From contig JADLDO010000048.1 in NCBI GenBank assembly GCA_020846635.1, positions 1 through 64,000 on the forward strand: a stretch of DNA of 64,000 nucleotides, read 5' to 3'. Position 1 is the stretch's first letter. Every line of letters begins with the position of its first letter. This DNA comes from Caldilineaceae bacterium (lineage in GTDB: Bacteria; Chloroflexota; Anaerolineae; Caldilineales; Caldilineaceae). Shown piece after piece: positions 22,777 to 30,807 of this stretch. The notes below the pieces were generated by a model. That model was not told the origin of the DNA and did not search any database. It worked only from the letters and a program-made list of their open reading frames with translations. A program made the translations under genes and the position numbers.

Positions 22777-23916
22777 ATGAAGATCGAACGGATTGAGGCA
22801 TTTGGACTGCGGGGAGTGACGCCGGAGGGGGGCTGGAGCAACGAGATTCGCCCCGAGGATTGCGTGCATACGCTGCTTGCGGTCATAACGGACGAAGGTG
22901 TGACGGGCTGGGGCAGCGTCTATACCAATGACGCGTTGGTGAAGGGCGCGCTCGATGTACTGGCACCGCTTTACCAGGGGGAGAATGCATTGGAGCCGGA
23001 GCGGGTCAGCGAGAAGCTACACCAGCATATGTTCTGGCTGGGGCGCGGCGGTTCAATTACCCATACGATCAGCGGTATCGACATTGCGCTCTGGGATATT
23101 CTGGGCAAGGTGACGGGGCAGCCGGTGGGCAGATTGTTGGGTGGGCGCTATCGTGAACGGGTGCTGCCCTATGCCTCGCTGTTGATGGATCAGCCGGAAC
23201 CTCTGGCTGATCATTTGCGCAGCGTTCAGGCGCAGGGTTTCCGCGCCTTTAAGATGGGATGGGGGCCCTTTGGGCGCGTGAGCCATGCGCTGGATGAGGC
23301 GATTGTGGCGGCGGCGCGCGCTGCGATTGGCGACGACGCTTACCTGATGGTCGATGCGGGTGGCTCGGATGCCTACTGGAGTAATGGCTATAAATGGGCG
23401 CTGCGAACGGCCCAGATGTTGGCGGATTATGATGTCTATTGGTTCGAGGAGGCATTGCATCCCGATGCGCTGGAGGATTATGTGCATCTGCGCCGCAATT
23501 CGCCGCTGCCCATTGCCGGTGGCGAGGTCTTGACCCGTCGCCAAGCCTTCCAGCCGTGGCTGCAAGCCGGGGCCTTTGATATTGTGCAGCCGGATGTGAC
23601 CAAAGTGGGGGGCATCAGCGAGGAGCGGCGCATCGGCTGGATGGCGCAGGAGAATGGCGTGCGCTTCATCCCCCACGGCTGGAATACAGCAGTGGGGCTG
23701 GCCGCGGATTTGCATCTCTCCTCGGCTTTTCCGAATACCGACTTTGTGGAATATATCGTCGGTTCGCCCTTTATCGACGAGCTAACGGTCGGCGGCTGGC
23801 AGTTGGACGCCGACGGCATGTTGGCCATCCCCACCGCGCCAGGGCTGGGCATTACGCTGGACTTGGACGCGGTGGCAAAATATGGCGGGAGGGCAGTGGT
23901 GGGGTTAAGCGGGTGA
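22777..23916 (+). CDS. Enolase-superfamily dehydratase/racemase (MR/MLE type), third copy
   Basis: This 379-residue protein has the capping domain and barrel of the MR/MLE group. K159 (AFKMGWG), metal ligands D193 (VDAGG), E224 (FEEAL) and E250 (GGEV), and H300 (PHGWNT) mark the active site. It is clearly distinct from the other two enolase-superfamily genes in the window (FKMGWGPFGR, IQPDVTKVGGISE-like segments), so it probably acts on another acid sugar. AAGGA precedes the ATG. The last ~20 codons (LDLDAVAKYGG and onward) are repeated about 0.9 kb downstream, beyond the toxin-antitoxin genes, with 42 bp identical. Confidence 0.86.
   Translation: MKIERIEAFGLRGVTPEGGWSNEIRPEDCVHTLLAVITDEGVTGWGSVYTNDALVKGALDVLAPLYQGENALEPERVSEKLHQHMFWLGRGGSITHTISGIDIALWDILGKVTGQPVGRLLGGRYRERVLPYASLLMDQPEPLADHLRSVQAQGFRAFKMGWGPFGRVSHALDEAIVAAARAAIGDDAYLMVDAGGSDAYWSNGYKWALRTAQMLADYDVYWFEEALHPDALEDYVHLRRNSPLPIAGGEVLTRRQAFQPWLQAGAFDIVQPDVTKVGGISEERRIGWMAQENGVRFIPHGWNTAVGLAADLHLSSAFPNTDFVEYIVGSPFIDELTVGGWQLDADGMLAIPTAPGLGITLDLDAVAKYGGRAVVGLSG
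23855..23896. repeat. 42-bp direct repeat, left copy (inside the enolase gene 3' end)
   Basis: These 42 bp are identical to 24734-24775. The similarity continues, diverged, through the stop codon. The pair brackets the toxin-antitoxin module. Confidence 0.85.
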
Positions 23917-23985
23917 CATTACTGCCACGGACCGAACATTCATAGTTATCCTCATAGCCGACATGCAGGTCAGGGTAGATTTCTT

Positions 23986-24396
23986 TCAAGTCGCGTCAGT
24001 TTCCCAATCTTCGATCTTCAAGTTGGTGATGCGTCCGAATTCGCGCGTATTATGGGTAATCAAAGTCAGGCCATTTACGAGGGCGATTGCCGCAATGAGC
24101 AGATCGTTACCGCCAATGGGTGTGCCTTTTGTGGTCAGGTCGGCTCGAATTTGCCCGTAATGTTCGGCAGCCGCATCATCAAACGGCAGGGAAATGAACA
24201 ATGATAAGAACTGTCTTTGGCCTGCTATTGTTTTTATTGGGTTCTGGCTACGTAGCGCACCGAAAAACAATTCAGCTTTGACGACTGAACAGACAACAGC
24301 TTCTCCTTCGTCCAGCGCATTTAGCTTATCAGCAATGCGCTGGGAACGTCCGTTCATATAACGAATACAGGTGTTGGTATCCAGCAGATATTTCAT
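23986..24396 (-). CDS. PIN-domain ribonuclease toxin, VapC-like
   Basis: This 136-residue PIN-domain protein has the acidic active-site set D6 (LLDTN), E42 (VVKAELFFG) and D98 (GGNDLLIAA), with THNTREF near the end, as in the VapC group that cuts tRNA or rRNA with Mg2+. It overlaps the preceding antitoxin-like gene by four bases, the usual layout of a toxin-antitoxin operon. The module lies antiparallel to its neighbours and is more AT-rich, which fits a mobile addition. Confidence 0.88.
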   Translation of the reverse strand: MKYLLDTNTCIRYMNGRSQRIADKLNALDEGEAVVCSVVKAELFFGALRSQNPIKTIAGQRQFLSLFISLPFDDAAAEHYGQIRADLTTKGTPIGGNDLLIAAIALVNGLTLITHNTREFGRITNLKIEDWETDAT

Positions 24397-24614
24397 TCAA
24401 TCTGCTCGCGTTCTTCTAGCGGTAACTGTGATGGACGTTCAATTGGATCATCTGCCAGAACGCCATAGGTTGCTTTCAGTGCTGTATGCCAGTCTGTTTG
24501 TTGGACAAGATCGGTCTGCAATGTCGCTGCCAGCAGGTTCATCATCCGTAGCCGTTGGGTTGTTGAGAGCTTCTGCATCTGCTCAAAGAGTGTTTCAAAG
24601 TTTGTATCATTCAT
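24393..24614 (-). CDS. Antitoxin-like protein, partner of the PIN toxin
   Basis: The 73-residue product (MNDTNFETLFEQMQKLSTTQRLRMMNLL...) is short, helical and acidic at its C-terminus (PLEEREQIE). It ends four bases inside the toxin gene. Position, size and overlap make it the cognate antitoxin; by sequence alone I cannot assign it to a DNA-binding family. Autoregulation from an upstream promoter at about 24.65 kb would be expected, but no operator is obvious. Confidence 0.72.
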   Translation of the reverse strand: MNDTNFETLFEQMQKLSTTQRLRMMNLLAATLQTDLVQQTDWHTALKATYGVLADDPIERPSQLPLEEREQIE

Positions 24615-24733
24615 CGTAATTCCTCCAATCTTCTAACTGTGCTGACTCCAGGCAGTTGGATATAAAAATGGTGACGATTACGGAAGATTATAGACACCGG
24701 TGAGGAAACGATCAATCTGCTGGTAGGCTGCCG

Positions 24734-24792
24734 CGCTGGACTTGGACGCGGTGGCAAAATATGGCGGGAGGGCAGCCGAGGGGCTGAGTGGG
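24734..24792 (+). pseudogene. Duplicate of the enolase-superfamily gene 3' end
   Basis: Identical over 42 bp to the end of the gene at 22777-23916, then diverged but still readable to an equivalent stop codon (LDLDAVAKYGGRAAEGLSG). The sequence just upstream is unrelated, so only the tail of the gene is present. It is either the far end of a gene copy lost when the toxin-antitoxin segment arrived, or a duplicated target site. Confidence 0.75.
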
Positions 24793-25149
24793 TGATTGGC
24801 CTGGGAATGTGGGGCTGCGAGTTAAACTTCACAAAAACCCGCATTTGGTACAGGAGCAAAACTAAGTATAATAGGAACACCAACACATCGGGGGTTGGGG
24901 GTGATTAGAGACGGCAGCCAATGCCGGGTCATTGTAATTGCCCACCAACTCATCCACTGCGCACCACCGCGCTGGGCATGATCCACACCAGATCTATCGT
25001 TCACCAACCTTGCGATTCCAAACGCATCTTTGGTACAGCCACAGAGCATTCATCAGAGCAAACATCACTGTCATTACCAGTGTCATTATTCGTGTAACAT
25101 CCTGTTGTCATTTACCACTTACCTTAAAGATTTCTGCAAGGAGTTCGGC
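24793..25149. other. Intergenic stretch with no recognised gene
   Basis: No open frame here has support. The stretch precedes a plus-strand gene whose AAGGAG lies at its right end. A promoter is expected but none is clear. Confidence 0.4.
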
Positions 25150-25677
25150 ATGGCGTTTAAGGTGAAGAAGCGGGGCAAACTCACCTATTATTATGGCGAT
25201 GACCCGGAGCCAGTGCTTTCCAGCTTGGTCGTGGAGGAGCAGCCGGATGGCGATTTGCGTATCCACTTTGCCGGTTTGACAGGCGGCTATTCGGCCAAGA
25301 ATGTGCTGGGGTTGGATAAGCTGGCGTATATGGACCCGGAGACGGAGATCCCGCTGGTTTTTCAATGCTGGGAGAAGTGGCTGCAAGACGCGGGCATTTG
25401 TGACAAGCTCGCCGATGTGGATTTTGTCGAGATTCATGCCTTTGGCTGTTTGCCCAAGTCCCCCAATCCGCTGGTAGATCCCGAAGGCTATGTCAAGGAA
25501 ATCGAGCGGCTGCGTGCGGCCTATCGCAAGGCGTATGGGGGCTATTTCCGCGAGCATTGCCCGGACAACGGCGTGCCCGCACGCTTCACGGTGCATGTGG
25601 TCGATGTGCCGGATCGCGCTGCCTCCTATGAGTTCTATGGCGTGGCGCTCTATCAAAAGAGTTTGCAGGGATCATAG
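25150..25677 (+). CDS. Hypothetical protein, 175 residues
   Basis: I do not recognise this family. The frame is open further upstream, but AAGGAG lies eight bases before the ATG at 25150, which also gives a sensible N-terminus (MAFKVKKRGKLTYYYGDD). The protein is soluble and mixed alpha/beta, with a GLTGGYSAKNVLGLDKLAY segment, a DFVEIHAFGCLPKSPNPLVDPEGY segment and a C-terminal strand pattern (RFTVHVVDVPDRAASYEFYGVALY). There is no signal peptide or membrane segment. It lies alone between the toxin-antitoxin insertion and the amidohydrolase gene and is followed by a strong terminator. Confidence 0.7.
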   Translation: MAFKVKKRGKLTYYYGDDPEPVLSSLVVEEQPDGDLRIHFAGLTGGYSAKNVLGLDKLAYMDPETEIPLVFQCWEKWLQDAGICDKLADVDFVEIHAFGCLPKSPNPLVDPEGYVKEIERLRAAYRKAYGGYFREHCPDNGVPARFTVHVVDVPDRAASYEFYGVALYQKSLQGS

Positions 25678-25684
25678 GTGAAGA

Positions 25685-25717
25685 ATACCGCGGGTCGATC
25701 TATTCGACCCGCGGTAT
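25685..25717. terminator. Strong hairpin terminator after the hypothetical gene
   Basis: A perfect 14-bp stem (arms ATACCGCGGGTCGA and its complement) with a 5-nt loop begins 8 bp past the stop codon and is followed by CTGTTGT. Confidence 0.75.
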
Positions 25718-25849
25718 CTGTTGTACAACTCCTGTTGCGTAACAAGAGTATATAGTCTGATTTTCCGCTGGTAGTTCTTCCAATTTGGTCAACACCATCG
25801 TTGACTCTTTCAAAATTCTGTTCTGCTGATCTCACTAGAGGCGTGTTGC

Positions 25850-27064
25850 ATGACAACTGAAACGCAGTATGAGCTGCTTCTCAAAAATGGTCATACCATC
25901 GATCCACTCAACAATATTGATAGTAAGATGGACGTGGCAATCGCTGGCGGCAAGGTCGCGGCGGTGGCAGCGGACATTGACCCTGCTTTGGCAAAAAAGG
26001 TCGTCGATGTCTCCGGTCACTATGTCACCCCTGGGATTATCGACATCCATGTCCATGTCTACCACACACGCGAACCTGAAGGGTTGAGCGTGATGGCAGA
26101 CTCACACAGCTTCAAGTCTGGTGTGACGACGATGGTGGACACAGGCACAGCGGGCGCAAAGCATTTTCTCCACTTCAAACGTACGGTGATTGACCTCTCC
26201 AAGACGCGCATCTTTGCCTATATCAACATTGTTGATTTGGGGATGATTGGCCCATTTGAACAGGACATCAAGACCTTTGATCCTGAGTTGGCGGCTTCGG
26301 TGGTCTTGGCCTATCCCGATATTTGTGTGGGGATTAAGACCGCGCATTATTGGACTTCGCTGCCCTTTGATGAACTGCACCCGCCCTGGGCTGCCGTGGA
26401 TCAGGCGGTTGCTGCGGGCAACATCTGCAAGAAGCCGGTGATGGTGGACTTTTGGCCGCGGCCTCCCCTGCGCTCCTATGAGGAGTTGATCCTTGAGAAG
26501 ATGCGCCCCGGCGATATTCACACCCATGTCTTTGCCCAACAGTTCCCGGTGCTGGATGAGAATGGCAAGCCTAACGCCTTTTTGCATGAGGCGCGAGCAC
26601 GCGGCGTGATCTTTGACGTGGGTCATGGCGCGGGCAGCTTCTGGTTCCGCAATGCCGTTCCTGCCATCCAGAATGGTTTTGTTCCCGACTCAATCAGCAC
26701 CGATCTGCACACGCGCAACGTGCATGGCGTGGTGATTGACATGGTGACGACCATGAACAAGATTCTGAATATCGGCGTGCCGCTGCAAGAGGTCATCTAC
26801 CGTTCGACCGTGACCCCGGCGAATGAGATCGGTCACCCGGAATTGGGCAATTTGTCCGTGGGCGCTGAGGCAGATGTCGCCGTCTTTAAGCTGCATCAGG
26901 GCGACTTTGGTTATATGGATTGTGGCCGCGCCAAGCTGCGCGGGGACAAGAAGTTGGAGTGTATGCTCACAGTGCGTGCGGGGGAAATTGTCTTTGACTC
27001 CAATGCGATGAGCGTGCCGGAATGGCAGGATGCACCTCCTGCCTATTGGGAAATTGCGCGATAA
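25850..27064 (+). CDS. Amidohydrolase-superfamily deacetylase/esterase (COG3964-like)
   Basis: This 404-residue amidohydrolase has the metal-binding H67-x-H69 (IDIHVHVY), a probable carboxylated bridging lysine K163 (GIKTAHYW), further ligands in DIHTHVF and VGHGAG, and the catalytic Asp in STDLHTRN. It resembles the group containing Atu3266, Oant2987 and EF0837. Studied members of that group hydrolyse acetylated hydroxyacids or amino acids, and in enterococci the gene neighbours a SelA-like gene. Here too it is followed, after two permease genes, by a SelA-like gene. A role in deacylating an imported compound before the PLP enzyme acts is a reasonable inference. Confidence 0.83.
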   Translation: MTTETQYELLLKNGHTIDPLNNIDSKMDVAIAGGKVAAVAADIDPALAKKVVDVSGHYVTPGIIDIHVHVYHTREPEGLSVMADSHSFKSGVTTMVDTGTAGAKHFLHFKRTVIDLSKTRIFAYINIVDLGMIGPFEQDIKTFDPELAASVVLAYPDICVGIKTAHYWTSLPFDELHPPWAAVDQAVAAGNICKKPVMVDFWPRPPLRSYEELILEKMRPGDIHTHVFAQQFPVLDENGKPNAFLHEARARGVIFDVGHGAGSFWFRNAVPAIQNGFVPDSISTDLHTRNVHGVVIDMVTTMNKILNIGVPLQEVIYRSTVTPANEIGHPELGNLSVGAEADVAVFKLHQGDFGYMDCGRAKLRGDKKLECMLTVRAGEIVFDSNAMSVPEWQDAPPAYWEIAR

Positions 27065-27153
27065 GCGAAGATGAGTTGTTTGGCTGTGCTGTCTGGTTGC
27101 GTTGAGTATGCGTTGAGTAGATATGTCTTGAGAATTGTAACAGGGGAGGCGAT

Positions 27154-28125
27154 ATGGCAGTTGCGCAAAACCAACTGAGTGTACCAGCTTCGTCATCTAG
27201 GCCCGGTTTTCTGGCTAGATTGCTTGGCACCAAGAGCAAGTTTCAGACCCAGCGCGCGGTATGGGGCTATGTTTTTGCTCTGCCGTGGATCATCGGTCTG
27301 ATCGTCTTTTGGATCGGGCCGATTTTGGCGTCGTTCTATTTTAGCTTTACCAACTATGAAGTGATTGGCAAGGCCAAGTGGCTGGGGCTGGCGAACTACA
27401 CGCGTGCGTTTACAGGCGACGATCTCTTTTGGCAGTCGATGGGGCGCACCTTTGCCTTTGCCGCCTACTACGTGCCCGCCGCCATTATCGGCGCGCTGCT
27501 GCTGGCGTCGCTGCTCAACCAGAAGTTAAAAGGGACGAACATCTTCCGCACCATTTTCTTCATGCCCCATTTGGTTCCCGCGGTGGCATTAGCAGTGGTA
27601 TGGACCTTCTTGCTTGCGCCCAAGTTGGGGCCGGTGAACATGATCCTGCGCGACCTGGGGATTGCGAACCCGCCAAACTGGCTGACCTCGCGTGATTCGG
27701 CGCTCAATTCCGTGATCATGATTAACGTCTGGGCGGCTGTGGGCGGCAATACCATGCTCATCTTCCTGGCAGGGCTGCAAGGCGTCCCCCAGGAATTGTA
27801 TGAAGCTGCGGAGATTGATGGCGCCGGGGTGTTTCGTAAGTTCTGGAGTGTTACCTTGCCACTCCTCACACCCGTCATCTTCTTCAACATGGTGCTGGCG
27901 ATCATCGGCGCACTCAAGGTGTTCACAACCGCATGGGTGGCAACCAAAGGCGGGCCATCCTATGCAACCTGGTTCTTTGCCCTCCATATCTATACGGAAG
28001 CGTTCCAGTATTTCCGTCTTGGCTATGGCAGCGCTTTGGCCTGGATCTTGACCGTCATCGTCATGTTCTTCACATGGGTTCAGGTCAGCTACTCAAAGCG
28101 CTGGGTGCATTACGAAGGCAATTAA
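27154..28125 (+). CDS. ABC sugar transporter permease, MalF/UgpA type
   Basis: The 323-residue protein is an inner-membrane carbohydrate permease of the CUT1 class. It has about six membrane segments (the first, WGYVFALPWIIGLIVFWIGPILASFYF, is near residue 40) and the cytoplasmic EAA loop (ELYEAAEIDGAGVFRKFWSVTLP) that docks on the ATPase. GGGGAGG precedes the ATG. It forms a pair with the next gene 15 bp downstream. No binding protein or ATPase gene is adjacent, so it probably uses the Tat-lipoprotein binding proteins encoded upstream in this window and a shared ATPase elsewhere. Confidence 0.92.
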   Translation: MAVAQNQLSVPASSSRPGFLARLLGTKSKFQTQRAVWGYVFALPWIIGLIVFWIGPILASFYFSFTNYEVIGKAKWLGLANYTRAFTGDDLFWQSMGRTFAFAAYYVPAAIIGALLLASLLNQKLKGTNIFRTIFFMPHLVPAVALAVVWTFLLAPKLGPVNMILRDLGIANPPNWLTSRDSALNSVIMINVWAAVGGNTMLIFLAGLQGVPQELYEAAEIDGAGVFRKFWSVTLPLLTPVIFFNMVLAIIGALKVFTTAWVATKGGPSYATWFFALHIYTEAFQYFRLGYGSALAWILTVIVMFFTWVQVSYSKRWVHYEGN

Positions 28126-28140
28126 AGGAGAACCATTCCT

Positions 28141-29043
28141 ATGGCACAGACTACTATGGCCCAGCCGCATGTCGCCCCGCGCACCAGGGCGGCTCGCTCG
28201 AAGATCAAACCCATTCGCATCTTTCTCTATGCGCTGGTATTGATTTTGTGTGTACTTTTCGGCTTCCCCCTCTTTTGGACGTTGATGAGTTCGCTCAAAA
28301 CACCCGCCGAGATGTTCGCCTATCCGCCGGTGTGGATTCCTGAACCGTTCCAGTGGATGAACTACATTAATATCCTGGCAATCCCGCGCATCCCTGTCAC
28401 CACGTGGGCGTTGAACTCGCTGATCATCGTGACCCTCGGTACGCTCGGGACGGTCATTACCGCATCGCTGGTCGCCTATTCGTTTGCCCGCTTCGAATAT
28501 CGGGGGCGCAATGTGCTCTTTATGATCACGCTAGCGACGCTGATGATCCCCGCGCAGGTGACGTTGATTCCCCAGTTCGTGCTTTTTCATCGCCTCGGCT
28601 GGATCAACACGCTGCTGCCGTTGTGGGTTCCGCTTTGGTTTGGTGGCGGCGGCTTCGCCATCTTCCTCATGCGCCAATTCTTCCTGTCGCTCCCGCGCGA
28701 TCTGGATGAAGCTGCGCTGATTGACGGGGCTAGTTACCTCCGCATTTTCTGGTCGATCCTGATGCCACTCTGTAAGCCGGTCTTGGCAACATTGGGAATC
28801 ATCATGATCATCGAACTCTGGGGCGATTTCCTGGGGCCGTTGATCTACCTCAACTCGCCGGAGAAATTCACGGTATCGGTCGGGCTTCAGTTCTTCAATA
28901 CAGTACCCGATGTGGGTGGCGAACCTATGCAGCATCTATTGATGGCAGCGTGTGTGCTTTCCATGATCCCCATCATCATCATTTTCTTCCTCGGCCAACG
29001 TTTCTTTGTCCAGGGCATCGTCATGTCAGGCATCAAAGGATAA
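28141..29043 (+). CDS. ABC sugar transporter permease, MalG/UgpE type
   Basis: This 300-residue CUT1 permease is the partner of the previous gene. It has six predicted membrane segments (the first is IFLYALVLILCVLFGFPLFWTLMSSL), a typical PPVWIPEPFQWMNY periplasmic motif and the EAA loop (DLDEAALIDGASYLRIFWSILMPLCKPV). AAGGAG precedes the ATG. It ends three bases before the SelA-like gene that follows, so uptake and catabolism are likely co-transcribed. Confidence 0.92.
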   Translation: MAQTTMAQPHVAPRTRAARSKIKPIRIFLYALVLILCVLFGFPLFWTLMSSLKTPAEMFAYPPVWIPEPFQWMNYINILAIPRIPVTTWALNSLIIVTLGTLGTVITASLVAYSFARFEYRGRNVLFMITLATLMIPAQVTLIPQFVLFHRLGWINTLLPLWVPLWFGGGGFAIFLMRQFFLSLPRDLDEAALIDGASYLRIFWSILMPLCKPVLATLGIIMIIELWGDFLGPLIYLNSPEKFTVSVGLQFFNTVPDVGGEPMQHLLMAACVLSMIPIIIIFFLGQRFFVQGIVMSGIKG

Positions 29044-29046
29044 GCC

Positions 29047-30177
29047 ATGAACTATCGCGCTTTAGGCGTGCGTCCGATTATCAACGCGCTGAGTACCTAT
29101 ACAAAACTCGGTGGCTCGATCATGCCGCCAGAGGTTGTGGCCGCGATGGCCGAAGCCTCGCGTACCCACATCCCCATTGATGAATTGCAGATTGCGGTGG
29201 GGAAGCGTATTGCCGAACTTACCCACAACGAAGCTGCCTATGTTTCTACCGGGGCCGCGGCGGGTTTGGTCCTAGCAACGGCGGCGATCATCGCCGGCAA
29301 AGATCCTCAGGCGATCAAGCAACTGCCGGATTTGACCGGACTCAAGAACGAAGTTGTCTGCCACAAGGCGCACCGCAACGGCTATGACCATGCCGTACGC
29401 TCGGTCGGGGTAAAGATGGTGGAGATCGGCAGCAAAGAGCATACCGACCCGGCAGAGCTTGAAGCTGCCATCAACGACAAGACAGCGATGGTTTTTTGGA
29501 CGCAGGGTGCGATGTCTGGCCCTGGTGATATTCCAATTGAGCAGTTTATCGAGATTGCCCATGCGCGCGGCGTGCCTGTGCTGATCGATGCCGCGGCGCA
29601 ACTGCCCCCTGTGGAGAATCTCTGGCGCTATACGCAGATGGGGGCCGATCTGGTCGTCTTTTCCGGCGGCAAGGATTTGCATGGGCCGCAGGCCTCCGGC
29701 TTGATTTTGGGACGTAAAGATCTGATCGAGGCCTGTGCGGTGAACGGCAGCCCCAACCATGCGATCGGTCGCCCCATGAAGGTGGGCAAAGAGGAGATGG
29801 TCGGAATCTTGGCTGCGGTCAAGTGGTATCTGGGCTTGGATCATGAGGCACGCGCGGCGCAGCATGACCAGTGGGTCGCCGAGTGGTGTGCGGCGTTGAA
29901 TCAGCTTCCCGGTGTCCAGGCTGAACGTTCCTTCCCCAATGGAGCGGGCCAACCTGTGCCGCGTGCGAAGGTGACGCTTGATGTGGATCGGCTGGGCATC
30001 ACAGGCGACGAAGTTGTGCAGCGTTTGCTCGATGGCGAGCCATCGATTGCGGTCGCACCCGATGGGCCTACCAGCCTCTATCTCAATCCCTATACCTTGC
30101 AACCCGGCGAATACAAGATCGTCCTGGAGCATCTGCTCGCGCTGCTCCAGTCGGTGCAGCAGCCCTCCACCGTTTGA
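29047..30177 (+). CDS. SelA-like PLP-dependent enzyme (DgaE-type), copy 3
   Basis: This 376-residue homologue of the two tandem minus-strand copies shares STGAAAGLVLATAA, GLKNEVVCHKAHRNGYDHAVR and the PLP lysine near residue 209 (FSGGKDLHGPQ), with VLIDAAAQLPPVENLW supplying the Asp. It lacks the MSIYDE start and reads MNYRALGVRP instead. It begins three bases after the permease gene, so its substrate is probably what that transporter imports. Elimination of ammonia or water to give a keto acid is inferred from DgaE. Confidence 0.85.
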   Translation: MNYRALGVRPIINALSTYTKLGGSIMPPEVVAAMAEASRTHIPIDELQIAVGKRIAELTHNEAAYVSTGAAAGLVLATAAIIAGKDPQAIKQLPDLTGLKNEVVCHKAHRNGYDHAVRSVGVKMVEIGSKEHTDPAELEAAINDKTAMVFWTQGAMSGPGDIPIEQFIEIAHARGVPVLIDAAAQLPPVENLWRYTQMGADLVVFSGGKDLHGPQASGLILGRKDLIEACAVNGSPNHAIGRPMKVGKEEMVGILAAVKWYLGLDHEARAAQHDQWVAEWCAALNQLPGVQAERSFPNGAGQPVPRAKVTLDVDRLGITGDEVVQRLLDGEPSIAVAPDGPTSLYLNPYTLQPGEYKIVLEHLLALLQSVQQPSTV

Positions 30178-30209
30178 TTGCTCAGAGTGGATCGGCGTCA
30201 CCAATCCCT

Positions 30210-30743
30210 ATGGGCAGCGTGGTCGTACGACCTGCACAAATCGACGATGCTCCCGGAATTGCGGCTGTTCATGTCAAGACCTGGCAGTCTGCCTATCGGG
30301 GTCAGATGCCTGATGATTACCTGGACAGCCTGTCGATCGAGAAGCGAGCCGAAAGATGGCACAACATTTTGGCTGATCTCGGCGTGCAGGAGCAGGTGTT
30401 TGTTGCCGAACTCGACGAGCATATTGCCGGTTTTTGCAGCGTTGGCAAGAGTCGAGACGATGACGCCGGCGCTGGTGGTACGATCGGTGAACTCTATGCA
30501 ATCTATGTAGACCCCCAACGCATGCATCAAGGAGTTGGCTCTGCCTTGATGCATGCAGGGCAGGCGCATCTGATTGAGCAAGGTTTTGAACGAGCCACGC
30601 TGTGGGTACTTGAAACAAATCAGCGAGCCCGCCGGTTCTATGAAAACCACGGATGGCGGGCTGATGGGACAAGAAAGACCGAAAATGGCCCCAACTTTGT
30701 CCTCCACGAACTGAGATACGCCATTACTTACGCAGGAAGTTAG
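30210..30743 (+). CDS. GNAT-family N-acetyltransferase
   Basis: The product is a GNAT acetyltransferase of the RimI-like type: VRPAQIDDAPGIAAVHVKTWQSAYRGQMP at the start, GELYAIYVDPQRMHQGVGSALM as the acetyl-CoA pyrophosphate loop (Q/R-x-x-G-x-G/A), and LWVLETNQRARRFYENHGW as the C-terminal motif. The start is uncertain. A TTG overlapping the stop of the SelA-like gene (30174) would give 189 residues by coupled translation; the ATG at 30210 gives 177 and a natural N-terminus. No Shine-Dalgarno sequence supports either. The substrate is unknown. Confidence 0.82.
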   Translation: MGSVVVRPAQIDDAPGIAAVHVKTWQSAYRGQMPDDYLDSLSIEKRAERWHNILADLGVQEQVFVAELDEHIAGFCSVGKSRDDDAGAGGTIGELYAIYVDPQRMHQGVGSALMHAGQAHLIEQGFERATLWVLETNQRARRFYENHGWRADGTRKTENGPNFVLHELRYAITYAGS

Positions 30744-30807
30744 CTGCTCACTCCCACCCAAGAAATAAATCTCTCGCCACAAATCTAGTCAGGAGTCAGA
30801 AATAGCT

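Noticed and set aside
11995..30177. SelA-like genes as evidence of selenocysteine synthesis.
   Set aside because: They lack the N-terminal domain of SelA, there are four of them, and no tRNA-Sec, SelB or SelD gene is present. Their neighbours are sugar-acid genes, so the DgaE-type role is preferred.
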